The notes under the pieces were generated by a model, which saw only the letters and a list, made by a program, of their open reading frames with translations, had not been told where the DNA came from and made no database searches. The position numbers were made by a program, and so were the translations under genes. A stretch of DNA of 64,000 bases from Basidiobolus meristosporus CBS 931.73 (Eukaryota > Basidiobolomycota > Basidiobolomycetes > Basidiobolales > Basidiobolaceae): the NCBI GenBank assembly GCA_002104905.1, contig MCFE01000059.1:62001-126000 (forward strand), read 5' to 3'. This document shows positions 33,244 to 43,515 of this stretch, piece after piece. Every line of letters begins with the position of its first letter. Position 1 is the stretch's first letter.

Positions 33244-34577
33244 GCTTGCCTTATGTGCCAAACCTCAGAATCTGGAACAGGCAATGCAAAGTCCAGATGC
33301 TACTAAGTGGCAACAAGCCATGCAGGAGGAGTACCAATCACTGATCAAGGCAAAAACGTAGGAACTGGTAGACTTACCAAGTGGGAGAAAGCCAATAGGA
33401 TGTAGATGGGTCTACAAGATGAAGATAACCTCAATTGGTGCCGTTGATAAGTACAAGGCTAGATTGGTAACTAAAGGCTATTCCCAGATCCATAGACTAG
33501 ACTTTAAGGAAACATTTGCTCCGGTTGCCAATTTAACTCTATTAGGACAGTTCTAGCCCTGGCAGCTGTACACAGTCTAGATCTACACCAGATGGACGTC
33601 AAAACAGCCTTTCTAAATGGGGATTTGCAAGAAACTATATATATGGAGCAACCAGAAGGTTTTACCAATCCAAAAGGCCCCCATAAGGTGTGTAAACTTA
33701 GAAAATTGTTGTATGGGCTTAAGCAGGCACCCAGAGCATGGTATAACAAGATTGACACATATGTAGAGGAAATTGGGTTCTCTTGTAGCACTGCAGATCA
33801 CAGTCTATATGTGAAACAGCTCAAAAAGGGTGTGATCATCCTAGTTCTTTATGTGGACAACCTAATTATAGCTACAAGTGACCAAGAGGCACTTAAACAG
33901 ATGAAATCAGATCTCTTCAGCAAATTTGAGATGAAAGATCTTGGAAAATTGAGCTATTTTCTTGGAATTGAGATCAACTTTGACATACCTACGCAGAAAA
34001 TTGTGCTGAGTCAGTCTAAGTACATCAGGGACATTCTTAGACGCTTCAAAATGGAAAATTGCAAACCTGCAGCAACCCCTTTGGACAATAACCTGAAATT
34101 AAGCAAATCTCAGCCAGTTATAGATGAAAACAGCTCAAATATGGACCAAAACTTTCCCTATCAATCAATTGTTGGTAGCCTAATGTACTTGATGGTGTCT
34201 ACATGTCCAGATATTGCAGTAGCAGTTGGAATAGTCAGTCAATTCATGCAGAATTATGGATCAGATCAAATTGCAGCAGTTAAGCGGATTTTCAGATATC
34301 TACAAGGTACCATAAATTTGGTACTGGAATACTCTGGAGCAGCTAATAGGCAAATATTTGATGATTATAGTGATTCAGATTGGGGTAGGTATCTGATTGA
34401 CAGACACTCTACCACAGGCTATGTATTTCTTTATGCTGGTGCAGCTATTTCCTGGAATTGCAAGAAACAACCAACTGTGGCACTATCTACAACTGAAGCC
34501 ATATATATGGCTGCATGTCAAGCAACTAAGGAGGCTATATGGCTACAAAAATTATTCAAAGACTTAGGTTTTAATTG
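33244..34577 (+). pseudogene. Copia D reverse transcriptase-RNase H
   Basis: The RT begins after the stop at 33241 with a further stop near 33358 and a frameshift near 33535. It then runs open from 33592 (328 codons). Visible blocks are KPIGCRWVYK, YKARLVTKGYSQ, HQMDVKTAFLNG (first catalytic Asp present), LLYGLKQAPRAWY and LYVDNLIIAT. The last should be YVDD; GAC AAC at 33856-33861 means the last catalytic Asp is Asn. RNase H-like blocks follow (GSLMYLMVSTCPDIAVAVG, DSDWGRYLIDRHSTTGYVF, STTEAIYMAACQATKEA). Its end (to about 34835) continues in another frame (QHHFVRKAVE, ADILTKPLARPQFE). Confidence 0.92.
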
Positions 34578-34835
34578 ATGTAACCAACATGTATTTACAA
34601 GGATAATCAAAGTTGTATTTCATTAGCTAGAAATCCTACTAATCATGCCAGAACTAAGCACATTAAAATACAGCATCACTTTGTGAGGAAAGCTGTAGAA
34701 AATAACTTAGTGGAGTTAATTAACTGCCCAACTGACAAAATGGTGGCAGACATATTGACAAAACCACTAGCTAGGCCACAGTTTGAGATCCTTGGAGAGA
34801 AATTGAGATTAAGGAATTATTTAGTAGAGGGGGAG

Positions 34836-35204
34836 TGTTGAAATATTAGACTATTGGGTATCATTCAGCAGCTAAAAATTTACTTAACAATTGTAGACTA
34901 GTCTTAGTCACTGTAGGACTAATTTACTACCTTAACTTTGCCACTTTCTCCAGATGTATGATCTTATGATTATTCCCCTATAATCAGGATCAAATTAGCA
35001 CTATTACCAAACATTATGTACTAACCCTGAAACTGTTACAGAATGCTCCTGAATATTGAGAAACCCTCCCTACTTTGTGTTACAGTTGTATTACTTCTAC
35101 AAAGGTATAAATACTGAGCTTCTTCATGAATAAACAACAGTTCAACTATTATCACTATTTCTCAATAAGTTCCTTATATCCAAATCACTTCTTAAATTGC
35201 AACA
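34836..35204 (+). repeat. 3' LTR of copia D
   Basis: 369 bp, preceded by the purine-rich tract tagagggggag (polypurine primer). Differs from the 5' LTR at about 15 sites. Confidence 0.95.
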
Positions 35205-35307
35205 ACTGATTTGATAGATAACACCAATATACTGATATGCCAAACACAGAACTATTTGATTTGACTAAAAACCACTCTAACTTAACCAGTCAAGTGGTGG
35301 GACATAG
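35205..35307 (-). repeat. 5' LTR of gypsy C, right part
   Basis: Continues the gypsy C LTR after copia D (ACTGATTTGATAGATAACACC...). It ends ...GACATAG, where the family has ...CATAACA. Confidence 0.85.
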
Positions 35308-36086
35308 AAAATGCTTGGCATGATATGTATCTTCTTACATACATCTGCTGGCATCTTGTGTAGAGCTCATGCCACAGCTTTCTACTTAGATTCTCCACCT
35401 CTGCAAACTCTCTAAGGTAGCCAGTTTTGCAAGATTAATGAGTAGTGCTCAAGGATCTGTATGAAGGTCTATCATAGACACTTACACCATACCAAAATCA
35501 TTTGACAAGAACTCAAACAGATTTAACATCAACTTTTTTGGTCCTGCCTGCACTTGTGAGCTGGGGGATGTGTTTTTTTGGGGTGTACTAGAGATGAGTT
35601 GACACTTGGTAAAGGGACTATAGTGATGGATTTGGATGCTTATACAGTGATATATTGGCATCAGCCTGGTCTTATATATAGTATAAATGTATGCTAATGT
35701 AACTTTTGAATTCTTCATGCATGATGCTTCTTGGATTGCATTCACATGGGCTAGAACATATAATCTGCAGATTTCCTATTTTATAATAAGCTTGTCAACA
35801 TGTCCTCAAAAAAATTACCAAATCATTATTTGAGGATGATTTTTGCAGCATAATGATGTAATGAATGGCAATTGATGGATATGTCATCCTAGTCTATGGG
35901 ATGTCAGCTAAATTAAGTTGATTGTATCAAATTGATTCAAATCATGTAAACACATTCTTGTACCAATTTTAATATAACTTGCTCATCTGAAAGGTCAGAG
36001 TGCTAGATGGTGCTGTAGAGTGCTAGATTAATCTGACACTATAAACTGGCTGACACTATGTGTCACTATCCAACAAATTAAGTCTA
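35308..36086 (-). mobile_element. Harbinger-like element 2, internally deleted
   Basis: Contains on the minus strand a remnant of the second ORF (35310-35745; clearest frame 35482-35745, sharing the TRLMPIY.CISIQI segment with 37966-38574). Then comes the conserved divergent promoter region (about 35746-35960) and the first codons of the transposase on the plus strand. The sequence then jumps at about 36000 to the transposase-side terminus ('ggctgacactatgtgtcactatcc...aagtct' ending at 36086). Nearly the whole transposase is deleted. The second-ORF end is lost at the gypsy C boundary. Confidence 0.65.
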
Positions 36087-36636
36087 AAAACATGAGCATT
36101 GACTTGGTGGCCACTTACTGTTAGCCTGCTGGAAAACATCCAAATTCCTCCAGCAATGAATACAGCTAGCTGTCCAGGCTGGACATTGATTTATGACCAA
36201 ATGACAGTGAGACTACCATCAGATTTTGGCTCTGACACAGTAAGATAGGCAGCAGATTCAGGTTGATGAGAATCAGTGGCCATCAAGATTTGCTTGTAGG
36301 GTACATATTTGATCAGAATCCATCAAGCTCCAAGGCAAGGGCATGATTGTACATACCTTCAAAGGAGCCCTTGCTTCTAAGCAGTTTGTAATGTTAGTCA
36401 TTGTATACATTGGAATGGTGTGTGTATGATTGATACTAAGTGTAGACTCTATAGCTTTGCCAAATTTGGCAGACTGCATAAGCTTCTTTAGACAGGGTTT
36501 TACTGGAATATATCTTGGGTGTGAACAATATATTGCACCAATGGTGGTGAATTTATGACAAGTTAGACACCTTGCAATGGTGGCATTTCTGATGTTTATA
36601 TCATGTACAAGGTAGGTTGCATCCCAGGATGATATC
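36087..36636 (-). pseudogene. Tnp2 transposase copy 3, internal segment
   Basis: Matches copy 1 about 5700-6330 on the minus strand. The frame 36273-36662 contains NATIARCLTCHKFTTIG and PVKPCLKKLMQS. The outer part (36087-36240) matches the 'gctggatgaatttggtatattttcc' stretch. It is separated from its continuation at 40528 by Harbinger-1 and cut on the left by Harbinger-2. Confidence 0.75.
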
Positions 36637-36745
36637 AGACTTGTTCTGCTGGATAGAACCACATAGTGCCAGCCTGTTTATAGTGCCGGATTGATCCAGC
36701 ACCTTATTCCACTATCTGGCACTATAATTTCTACCATGATGCTAG
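36637..36745. repeat. Transposase-side terminal region of Harbinger-1
   Basis: AGACTTGTTCTGCTGGATAG followed by short 'tagtgccag'-type motifs. The same terminal region, inverted, closes Harbinger-4 at 51905-52015 and Harbinger-2 at 36000-36086. Its first 20 bases resemble the ends of the foldback MITEs. Confidence 0.7.
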
Positions 36746-36819
36746 TTGTATGATACACTTACTGATAATTTTACTCAATCTTACTTATGTTGCTCAGAAT
36801 AGTGCTTTCCTTGCTTTAT

Positions 36820-37746
36820 TTACTCTTTATGATGCTCCAGACACATTTCTCTGAGTGGATGTCTTCTTGTATGAGCATACTGTGCATTAATAAGTATCTT
36901 AACTATTTTACCTATTCTGCTGTTTTCACCTATATATGACTTTCCTCTGTATTTACCTACCAAAATGCTGAATCTCTTCAGATATCCAAATGTGTGCTCT
37001 ACCCTCACTCTGATATGATTAAATATCTCATTGTAGAGCTTCTACTTCTTGCTAAGCACACAATTCCTTGGCTTCCAATAAGCTGTAATACATCATAATC
37101 TGTGACAATCCTCTTCTATATAGGCTAAGTCTGCCATACATTTCTCCCCTCCACTGAATTCAGGATGATTCTCTGCCCAGAGGGCTTTGTCATGCCTGCT
37201 TCCATCAAATGACTCACTAAACCAGATAATGTTACCCTCAATGTCAGACAGTGCTTGAAACTTCAAACAGTGTGCCTTGTACTTGCAAGTATAAAAGTGC
37301 CTCTGCCCACTAGAAGGTCTGCTAATCCTCACTGGGAAGGTATCCAAAATACTCCTGATATTGAACCTGTTGCTCAACACTCTGGGATATGTAAGTCTAT
37401 TGGAGCTTCTGAACCTAGTATTCCAAGCTTGCTCTAAGCCATTCATACACTCTGCAAGGTGGTTCTCCATTGCTGTCAGCTGGGAATGAAAGCTTCTAGG
37501 ACTTTTGTTGCTATGGATGGTGAGATGAAACCTTGTAGGGCAATAGTTCTTGTAATAACAGAGAAGCTTAACAAGGCATCTCCTTGAGTAGATTGGGGTA
37601 GATGGTCCATAGTACTTGGAACAGATCTCCTCTAGTGTGTCAAAAGGAAATCCAGTGGTAGTGATGGGATTGATGAGAAAAGACCATTCGGATGAGTAGG
37701 TCATATTAAATCTGGTGGATGATTGTATGGAGGTGGTTTGAATCAA
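36820..37746 (-). pseudogene. Harbinger-like DDE transposase, copy 1
   Basis: Main frame 37093-37746 (217 codons) plus a C-terminal frame 36820-37008. It resembles DDE_Tnp_4/PIF-Harbinger transposases. A helical N-terminal region is followed by DIEGNIIWFSESFDGSRHDKA (first acidic position and the 'G..HD' motif), then CMADLAYIEED ('D..Y' block), and in the last piece RVEHTFGYLKRFSIL (the conserved 'E..F..LK' block with the catalytic Glu). All three acidic positions survive, but two stop codons between 37093 and 37008 (positions occupied by sense codons in copy 50227-51001) break the gene. Start chosen as the first ATG after the divergent promoter. Confidence 0.82.
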
Positions 37747-37965
37747 TTCGGCACAATCTGCATTATTTATCTGATTTTAATGCATTTTGATTAAATCTCT
37801 GTCAATTGCCAGGTATCCCATCATTTTGTCGCAAAAATCATCCGCAAACAATGCCTTGGTACTTTTATTGATGCTTTACTCATAGGTCTATAATCAAATA
37901 GGAAATCTGCAATTGATGTGATCTGATCTGTGCAAACATGATCCAAGATGCATCATGCATAATAT
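37747..37965. promoter_or_regulatory. Divergent promoter of Harbinger-like element
   Basis: The ~220-bp region between the oppositely oriented ORFs is conserved in three places (here, 35746-35960 and 44050-44300). Shared blocks include the near-palindromic 'tgcatgatgca', 'atttcctatttgattatag', 'gatgatttttgc' and 'ggcaattgatgga'. Conservation of non-coding sequence suggests promoter or transposase-binding function; this is inference. Confidence 0.5.
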
Positions 37966-38574
37966 ATGGAAAATTCAACAATTACATTAGTTTTCATATA
38001 TATTTCATATAAGACCAGGTTGATGCCAATATACTGCTGTATAAGTATCCAAATCTGTTGCTATGGTCCCCATACCAAGTCTCAACTCATCTTTAGTACA
38101 AACCAGACAAAACCCATCCCCAGCTCACAAGCACAGTCCCAACCAGAAAAGTCAATGTTGAATCCGTTTGAGTTCCTGCCATATGATTCTAGTATGACCC
38201 AAGTGTCTATGAAGAGCCTTCATACAGATATTTGGGCACTATTGATTAATCTAGCAGAACTAGATACTTCAGAGAGTCAACAAAGATGGAAGAATTTGAG
38301 TAGAAAGCTGTGGCATGAGTTCTACATCAAGATGCCAGCCAATGTATGTAAGAAGATATATAACAAGACAAGTATTGAAATCAAGAATGAGCTGAGAGTG
38401 AGAGGATTTGATGAAGAAGCTACGTGGGAACAATTTTGCGCACAATTTGCACAGTACAGGCCAGACGCATCTGTTTGTGCCTCTACTTTGGGAACCAAAG
38501 AGATTTTGAATGAGTTTTTGCCTCAAATGACTAATGCACTACTTGATATATTAGTAGAGCTAAGTGGCTTCTGA
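37966..38574 (+). CDS. Second ORF of Harbinger-like element (202 codons)
   Basis: An open frame of 202 codons, divergent from the transposase. The N-terminal ~60 residues are hydrophobic and aromatic-rich. The central part (about 95-160) is helical with many Trp/Lys (QQRWKNLSRKLWHEFYIKM, NKTSIEIKNELRVRGFDEE, WEQFCAQF). PIF/Harbinger elements carry a second Myb/SANT-like DNA-binding protein that imports or guides the transposase. The Trp spacing here is suggestive but I cannot confirm a Myb fold. A decayed paralogue lies at 35310-35745. Because this is a transposon gene in a broken element, expression is doubtful although the frame is open. Confidence 0.55.
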   Translation: MENSTITLVFIYISYKTRLMPIYCCISIQICCYGPHTKSQLIFSTNQTKPIPSSQAQSQPEKSMLNPFEFLPYDSSMTQVSMKSLHTDIWALLINLAELDTSESQQRWKNLSRKLWHEFYIKMPANVCKKIYNKTSIEIKNELRVRGFDEEATWEQFCAQFAQYRPDASVCASTLGTKEILNEFLPQMTNALLDILVELSGF

Positions 38575-38686
38575 GAGCAATATACACAGGACTCATCCAG
38601 GCAACAGCTTCAAAGTATCAGACAGAGGGTAAGTGAATACCTTGAGGAATCAGATGGTGAGCTTCAGGAGGAAGAATATAGACCGC

Positions 38687-39213
38687 TGTGGTAGGGTAAA
38701 CATACCTCCCACAGAGAAGTTTATTCATATTGCCATTATGATATACTTACCCATATTTTATGTTATCAGTATTATCCCTTTCTTCTTTTACCCATATTAT
38801 CAGTACTATCCCCATATGATGTTTACCTTGATCAGTTATTAGCATTAGTTATCCCAGATGTTATTCAGCTTTGTAATCAGTATATATATCTACACAAGGC
38901 AAATACCCATGTCTCTACCTGTGACACATGACCTAGGTCTACGTTATCATCCCTACCATTTCAATACCATATATGGTATTTCTATGTTGCACAGGTTTCA
39001 GACTACTGATTCCTGATTGGTTGGATGTGCTGTGCCTTTTAGAACCTTCCAGGTCATTCTTGGCATATTTTTGGCTCATAGTGATGTCATCAAGAGTTCC
39101 ACTGATGCCTAGAATCTTGTGGAACCTTGTCATTAGTAATCACTTGGCAATCAGGAAAAGTACTTAAGGGAAAGCAATTCCTCATCAATAAATCATCCCT
39201 TCTATCAGTAACA
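38687..39213 (+). repeat. LTR F1 inserted in Harbinger-1
   Basis: Starts TGTGGTAGGGTAAACA after 'gaccgc' and ends ...TATCAGTAACA. Its first half resembles the gypsy A LTR ('ttacccatattttatg', 'atcatccctaccatttc'). The second half (from about 38985) is matched by the inverted copy at 43806-44036. It contains 'caataaatca' near its end. I interpret it as one 5' LTR of ~527 bp, though two fused LTR pieces are possible. Confidence 0.55.
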
Positions 39214-39490
39214 CTTCTACCTTATTGATTAGCAGTTGATCACTGCACCTGCCCTCAACAGTACATCTCAGACCTGCCATCAAGGAGCTTTTCAGGGTAG
39301 TGCACAAGACACACAGAGGCCTTTGGAGACACTTGGAGCACCCAGGAAGCTAGAGAAGCAGGAGCTTTTACCATAGTGGCATATTGACAAAGACACCAGC
39401 AGTTTAGACACAGAGGTTATTGCACCCATTAGACACCTCACACACCTTGAGTTGTGTAGCTTCTCCCAGGAATACCTCTACACCACCACA
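39214..39490 (+). pseudogene. Truncated gag-like fragment next to LTR F1
   Basis: A decayed frame follows the LTR (segments QRPLETLG, RKLEKQELLP, HIDKDTSSLDTEVIAP). The same frame is found inverted at 43516-43800, so it was coding. It looks like the N-terminal end of a Gag, but the family is not certain. The element is cut after about 280 bp. Confidence 0.45.
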
Positions 39491-40300
39491 CTGTGAGCAA
39501 CATTGTCCAGATTGCGCCAGCACGCCTTGCTGGATACCTTACCATATCTTGCAACCACAGCACGCCAGCACACGTCAGTCCAGAATATGCCAACACCCTT
39601 TACCAGAACACCTTGCATTGAGTCAACCTGTGTCCGGTCAACGTGCACACTTCAGTGCAAAACTACCAGAACTTGCCAAACTACTCATTTCAACACAAGT
39701 CCATTGGAGTGGACCAAGTTGCGGCAACATGCAGCATCACGTCAAACTCAGCCAAGGGCCATCTCAACTAAAATCCCTGTGAGAAAAAAACCCAGGAGAA
39801 AATCATGCAATTGCTTTGAATTGCTATTATTTGTAAAGATCCTGTCATCCCATTTTTTTGCAATCCAAATTGAGCCATTGCAAATCAGTTATCATAAAAT
39901 TTTTGATATAAGTAATATCAAGGTTGTCTCACATTTGAGACAGAACCCCTATCAATAAGCACCCTGCATATATATACATCATCTGTAATACCAGTGCAGC
40001 TATTGGATCTGTTTTGCACCTACCTGATTGCTTGCATGCTATCTATGATGCCTTGTCCAATCACTAGGATCAGGGATTTACTTGCTCAAAGGGCAAAATG
40101 AGATATTTGATGGCAAGTCAGGTAGCTTATTTAGTAGTCAATGAGCCAATTGGGGGCTGCCAGCTTCAGGATATTTTTGTACCAATTAACTACTGAGATA
40201 CTGTCCAATTGGAGTGATGGTAGCTAAAATGGTAAGTATCAGTGTAGTTTATAGTGTGATACACATTTATTTCCATTTACATATAAGAAACATATCTAAA
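39491..40300. other. Unassigned part of Harbinger-1, including a CG-richer patch
   Basis: Overlapping frames (39420-39782, 39503-39958) have repetitive Cys/His/Thr/Gln-rich translations that I do not recognise. About 39510-39750 has several CG dinucleotides and 'gccagcacg' repeats, unlike its surroundings. The rest is AT-rich without identifiable genes. Confidence 0.35.
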
Positions 40301-40527
40301 TGCCGGATTTTACCTGCCATAATAGCAGTACCTGATTGCACATGTGATGCAAACATTACAAGTAGACGCAATCATCTGTGCCAACCTCATTGTGTCAGAT
40401 TGTGCCATAGTGTGCAAGATTGTCCAAGAACAATCCTGCCTTCTGGTAGCTATAATATTGTGACCAATTATTCTTTACAACCACAGATTGCACCGTGTGC
40501 CCTGGCATGGTACAATGGAACAAGTCT
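40301..40527. repeat. Second-ORF-side terminus of Harbinger-1
   Basis: Ends in TACAATGGAACAAGTCT at 40527. The inner part contains 'tgtgccatagtgtgc' motifs like those in the other termini and MITEs. The end is fixed by the resumption of Tnp2 sequence at 40528. Confidence 0.6.
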
Positions 40528-41230
40528 ATTGTCTAGTGGTAGTAGTATATCCTCAAAGTCCCATTACTGTAATCAGTATAAATGTGCCACATCTCTAGCA
40601 GCAACATTATATCATGCATTGGCAGATGGCCTGCAATGCTCACTTGGCTACATAAAGTATCCTTAGCATTGTTTACATGGGTGTTGTCTGATTGCATAAC
40701 AGAATAATGCCAGGCTCATGCAGGGTACTGTTGGTATGGGAGATCGGCTGACAAGCCATCAATAAGCCTGCTTCTTCTGAGCTATCACTCTGCATGCCAT
40801 ATTCATAAGGCTGGGGTGTGCCAAAGGTGTCACAAACTCACCTAAGTCAGTTTGTGCAACATGACAAGTATGGCCAGGTGCCATCATAAAAATACCAACT
40901 GGCCAGCAAGATATTGTTAGGACAGTAGTGACTGATGAATGGTCAAATATAACTTGTGTGACAAATACTGGCCATGATCCTTGCAATACTCCCTGTGCTG
41001 TCTGTATGCTTCCTGGCCAAGAGGCTTGCTACAATAGCCATATGGGCTTTCTTGCCTCTGTTGAGGTGTTGAATCAAATTAGTCTTGGCAATTGGGGCAA
41101 ACAATTTGACACTCAACAATGTGATGCTATTGTATCATTTTTCTATAAATACTCACATGGATGTAAGGCAGTCCTGTACTTAAGAGATTGCATCTTCATA
41201 AATATAAGATTCAATGATGAACTGCCATAG
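40528..41230 (-). pseudogene. Tnp2 transposase copy 3, 5' part
   Basis: Minus-strand match to copy 1 about 5000-5690 ('gtgatagctc', 'gatcatggccagtatttgtcac', 'gactttgaggatatactactac'). Heavily decayed, with no long frame. Divergent from the gene X copy that starts at 41339, as in copy 1. Confidence 0.7.
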
Positions 41231-41259
41231 TAAGCATGATAAATTAAGTTGTGGCACTA

Positions 41260-43515
41260 GGTACCTATGTATATTTAACACCTTTTCCCCTTTGGTTGGA
41301 CTCACATCCATATATATGCTGACAACAGCAATAGAAGAATGCTGGGACACCAGCTTGCTTTAACATTCAGCACAACAAGAGGCGCTAAAATCAGAAAAGA
41401 CAATTTTGACAGTGTGCCTACTGAGGGTAATAATGTGGACTCCTCAGTCTCCCAGTCAACTAGTCAAGTGAGAATCTCTCTGGAGCTGCAAGCTGTTAAC
41501 AATGCTCCAATAGATGAGAATGTAGCAAAAGTAGTACTTACAGTTGAAGGCCTGTAAGTGGCCATCTTAATATGACCACCACCTGTACTAGCAAGTACAT
41601 TGTCAGCTCATACCAAAATATTAATGAGACAATTAGGAGCAGTGGCTGATAGAATGGATGCAATGGCCCAGAAAAATTAGGAGATAGCCCAGAAGTAGGA
41701 TGAGAGATTAACACATGTAAAGCAATAAATATCCCTAGTAGAGAAACTGGTGTCTTTGCTGCCAAGAAGGAAGTCAAGTAGCTGAATTTCACAGCCAAGA
41801 ATTGAGCCATTTCCTGGGGTAACAGCAGAGGAACACCATATAGTCTTTGAAGCAAACAACAGTGCCCAAAGATAAAGCCCACAGAAAAACTATCAGGAGC
41901 TGCAGTGTTTATACTAAAACCCAAAAATCAAAAGATAGTGAAGATCTATCAAACCAATGAATGCAATGATGAAGAGTGGGCTAATATTCAAGAGGCCATT
42001 AGAAGTCTAGCACACCAACACCTTAAGGCTTGCAAGTTGTAGGACCATCAGTCAAGGCCTAGCAGAATGTGTTAGACTTGTTCCATGAGCACTCTCCTGG
42101 ATTGAACAAGCAAATGCATTTTGGGCCAGCCTCAATATACTAAGAAAGTATGTCAGGAATAGCAGAGACTATCAAAGGCAGATGAACAACAATGCAATGG
42201 CCAAAGCAAGCAACTCCCTCATGAGTCTATTACAAATAGGGCTAAAAACTCCAAACAAGCATCAAAGAGCCATCAGGTAGCTGGAAGAATGCAATTAAGG
42301 TAAGTGCAGACTGACATAGATGCACCAGCACATCATTTACAAAGAACAGAGCATAGTGCCACTCACAATGCACTCTGTCAATGTAGCAGTGAAGGACCTG
42401 GCAGCAATAATAGCCAGCAGCTACCTCAGAGGCCTCTCACAACAAGGGCTGAGAGCTAATAACAAGTGGGAAAAAGGGCTATGTTGCTTATAGAATGCTA
42501 GCAAGGGACAATAAGGCCAAAATAGATGTATCAAAGCAGTAGTTATCAAGGAGAAAATGCATTTCATTACAAGAAGCACTCAGTCAAAGTAGCAGTGAAA
42601 GACCTGGCAGTGATAAAAGAAAAGGTAAAGTAAAATAGTCAACCCAAACCAGAGAGAGGGAAGCAGTGAGAAAAGAGCTGCAGCACTTGCTAACTAATGC
42701 TCTAGGCCCATAACAGACTGAATCCCATCATAGTCATGAAGAATTACCAACAAGAAAACAGCTGTTCTCACAAGGGCTGGAAGAGCAGCCATATATTCTA
42801 TACTCTGGTGACAGAGATGACTTAGCAGAGAAATGCAACTTCTCTACCACAGCCTCTACATCCTCCATTGCTGACAAAGTGGATATACCACGGACAGACA
42901 TTGAAACAATGTCCTGAGCTCAAAAGGCTATTGCAATGCCTTCAATGGAATTTGGCAATATTAATAGGCATTCCAAGTGGTTGCAGCACTTCTTCAAGAG
43001 CAGTACTTAAGAAAATACACCTGAATAGTGCATGGATTTATTGCAAAGACTGGGAGGTGTGGTGCTAGACCTTGCTGTGCCAACTGAAGACTGGGACATA
43101 TGGGAACCAGTGAATGAACAGTGGCACAAATCCATATGGTTCCTGCCAATGTCATTGAAACACATTGTTACTGCAGAAATATATATTGAGTGGTGGATTC
43201 TAATGGAGTAAATTATTGAGTGTGAGGTTAGGGGTAATGTTAGCACATGGTATAGAGACTTGTATAGGTCAATACAACCAGCAATTGAGGTACAACTAAA
43301 GTTTCAACAGATATATAGCAATTTATATGCATGAAAGTAAGAGAAATGGTTAAGTCAGGAAGTAAGGAGTGTGAAAAAGAGGAAATAGTCAATCAATGCA
43401 CACAAAAGTAGGAGTTGATAGAGAGCCTGGAATAAGCATGTGAAAAGCCTGCAAGGAATTAATCAGAAGCTACTCATATATATCTTAGCCACTGGACTTA
43501 GAATTTGTGATGGCA
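41260..43515 (+). pseudogene. Gene X copy 3
   Basis: The N-terminal frame 41339-41557 (72 codons) matches the start of gene X copy 1. Decayed sequence follows in order: the coiled-coil part near 41590-41700, the 'gggctaatattcaagaggccattagaagtctagcacacc' block near 41968-42010, the basic central part, and the C-terminal HFFKSS/EYCKD-like block near 42985-43060 with its 3' flank to about 43515. The CCCTATG terminus itself is missing, where an LTR/gag fragment abuts. Confidence 0.6.

Larger units (their letters stand above)
30520..35204 (+). mobile_element. Ty1/copia retrotransposon D (complete, defective)
   Basis: A plus-strand element of 4,685 bp with two 369-bp LTRs (TGTTGAAATATT...TTGCAACA). 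It is flanked by a perfect 5-bp target duplication, ACTGA at 30515-30519 and 35205-35209. It inserted into the 5' LTR of gypsy C; uninterrupted LTRs in gypsy B show the pre-insertion sequence. The two LTRs differ at 15 positions by my count (10 transitions), about 4%. Gag, protease and integrase remain in one 744-codon frame. RT is interrupted by stops, a frameshift and a catalytic substitution. Confidence 0.95.
26160..35307 (-). mobile_element. Ty3/gypsy retrotransposon C (interrupted by copia D)
   Basis: A minus-strand element: 3' LTR 26160-26528, internal region 26529-30251, and a 5' LTR split into 30252-30519 and 35205-35307 by copia D. The polypurine tract reads aataggggggaa. Flanks are AAAAT at 26155-26159 and AAAAT at 35308-35312, a plausible target duplication if the LTR 3' end has lost a base. 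Closely related to gypsy B, but with RT and RNase H present and most of gag deleted. Confidence 0.9.
36637..40527. mobile_element. PIF/Harbinger-like transposon 1 (end to end, 3.9 kb)
   Basis: Ends are AGACTTGTTC at 36637 and GAACAAGTCT at 40527, a 10-bp perfect terminal repeat with weaker similarity inwards. The Tnp2 gene copy 3 is continuous across it: 40528 onwards matches copy 1 up to 'ccaaaat', and 36636 leftwards continues from 'catatgagg'. The flanking triplets, read on the minus strand, are AAT and GAT, consistent with a 3-bp duplication with one change. It contains a transposase (minus, 36820-37746), a divergent promoter, a second ORF (plus, 37966-38574) and a later LTR/gag insertion (38687-39490). 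Confidence 0.75.

Noticed and set aside
39420-39958. Cys/His-rich proteins of 120-151 codons
   Set aside because: Two overlapping frames with repetitive low-complexity translation, no paralogue, next to a gag scrap; coding status not supported.
40928-41230. Plus-strand 100-codon frame with several Cys/His that looks like a zinc-finger protein
   Set aside because: It is the antisense of the Tnp2 transposase 5' region, which is conserved on the minus strand in the other copies.
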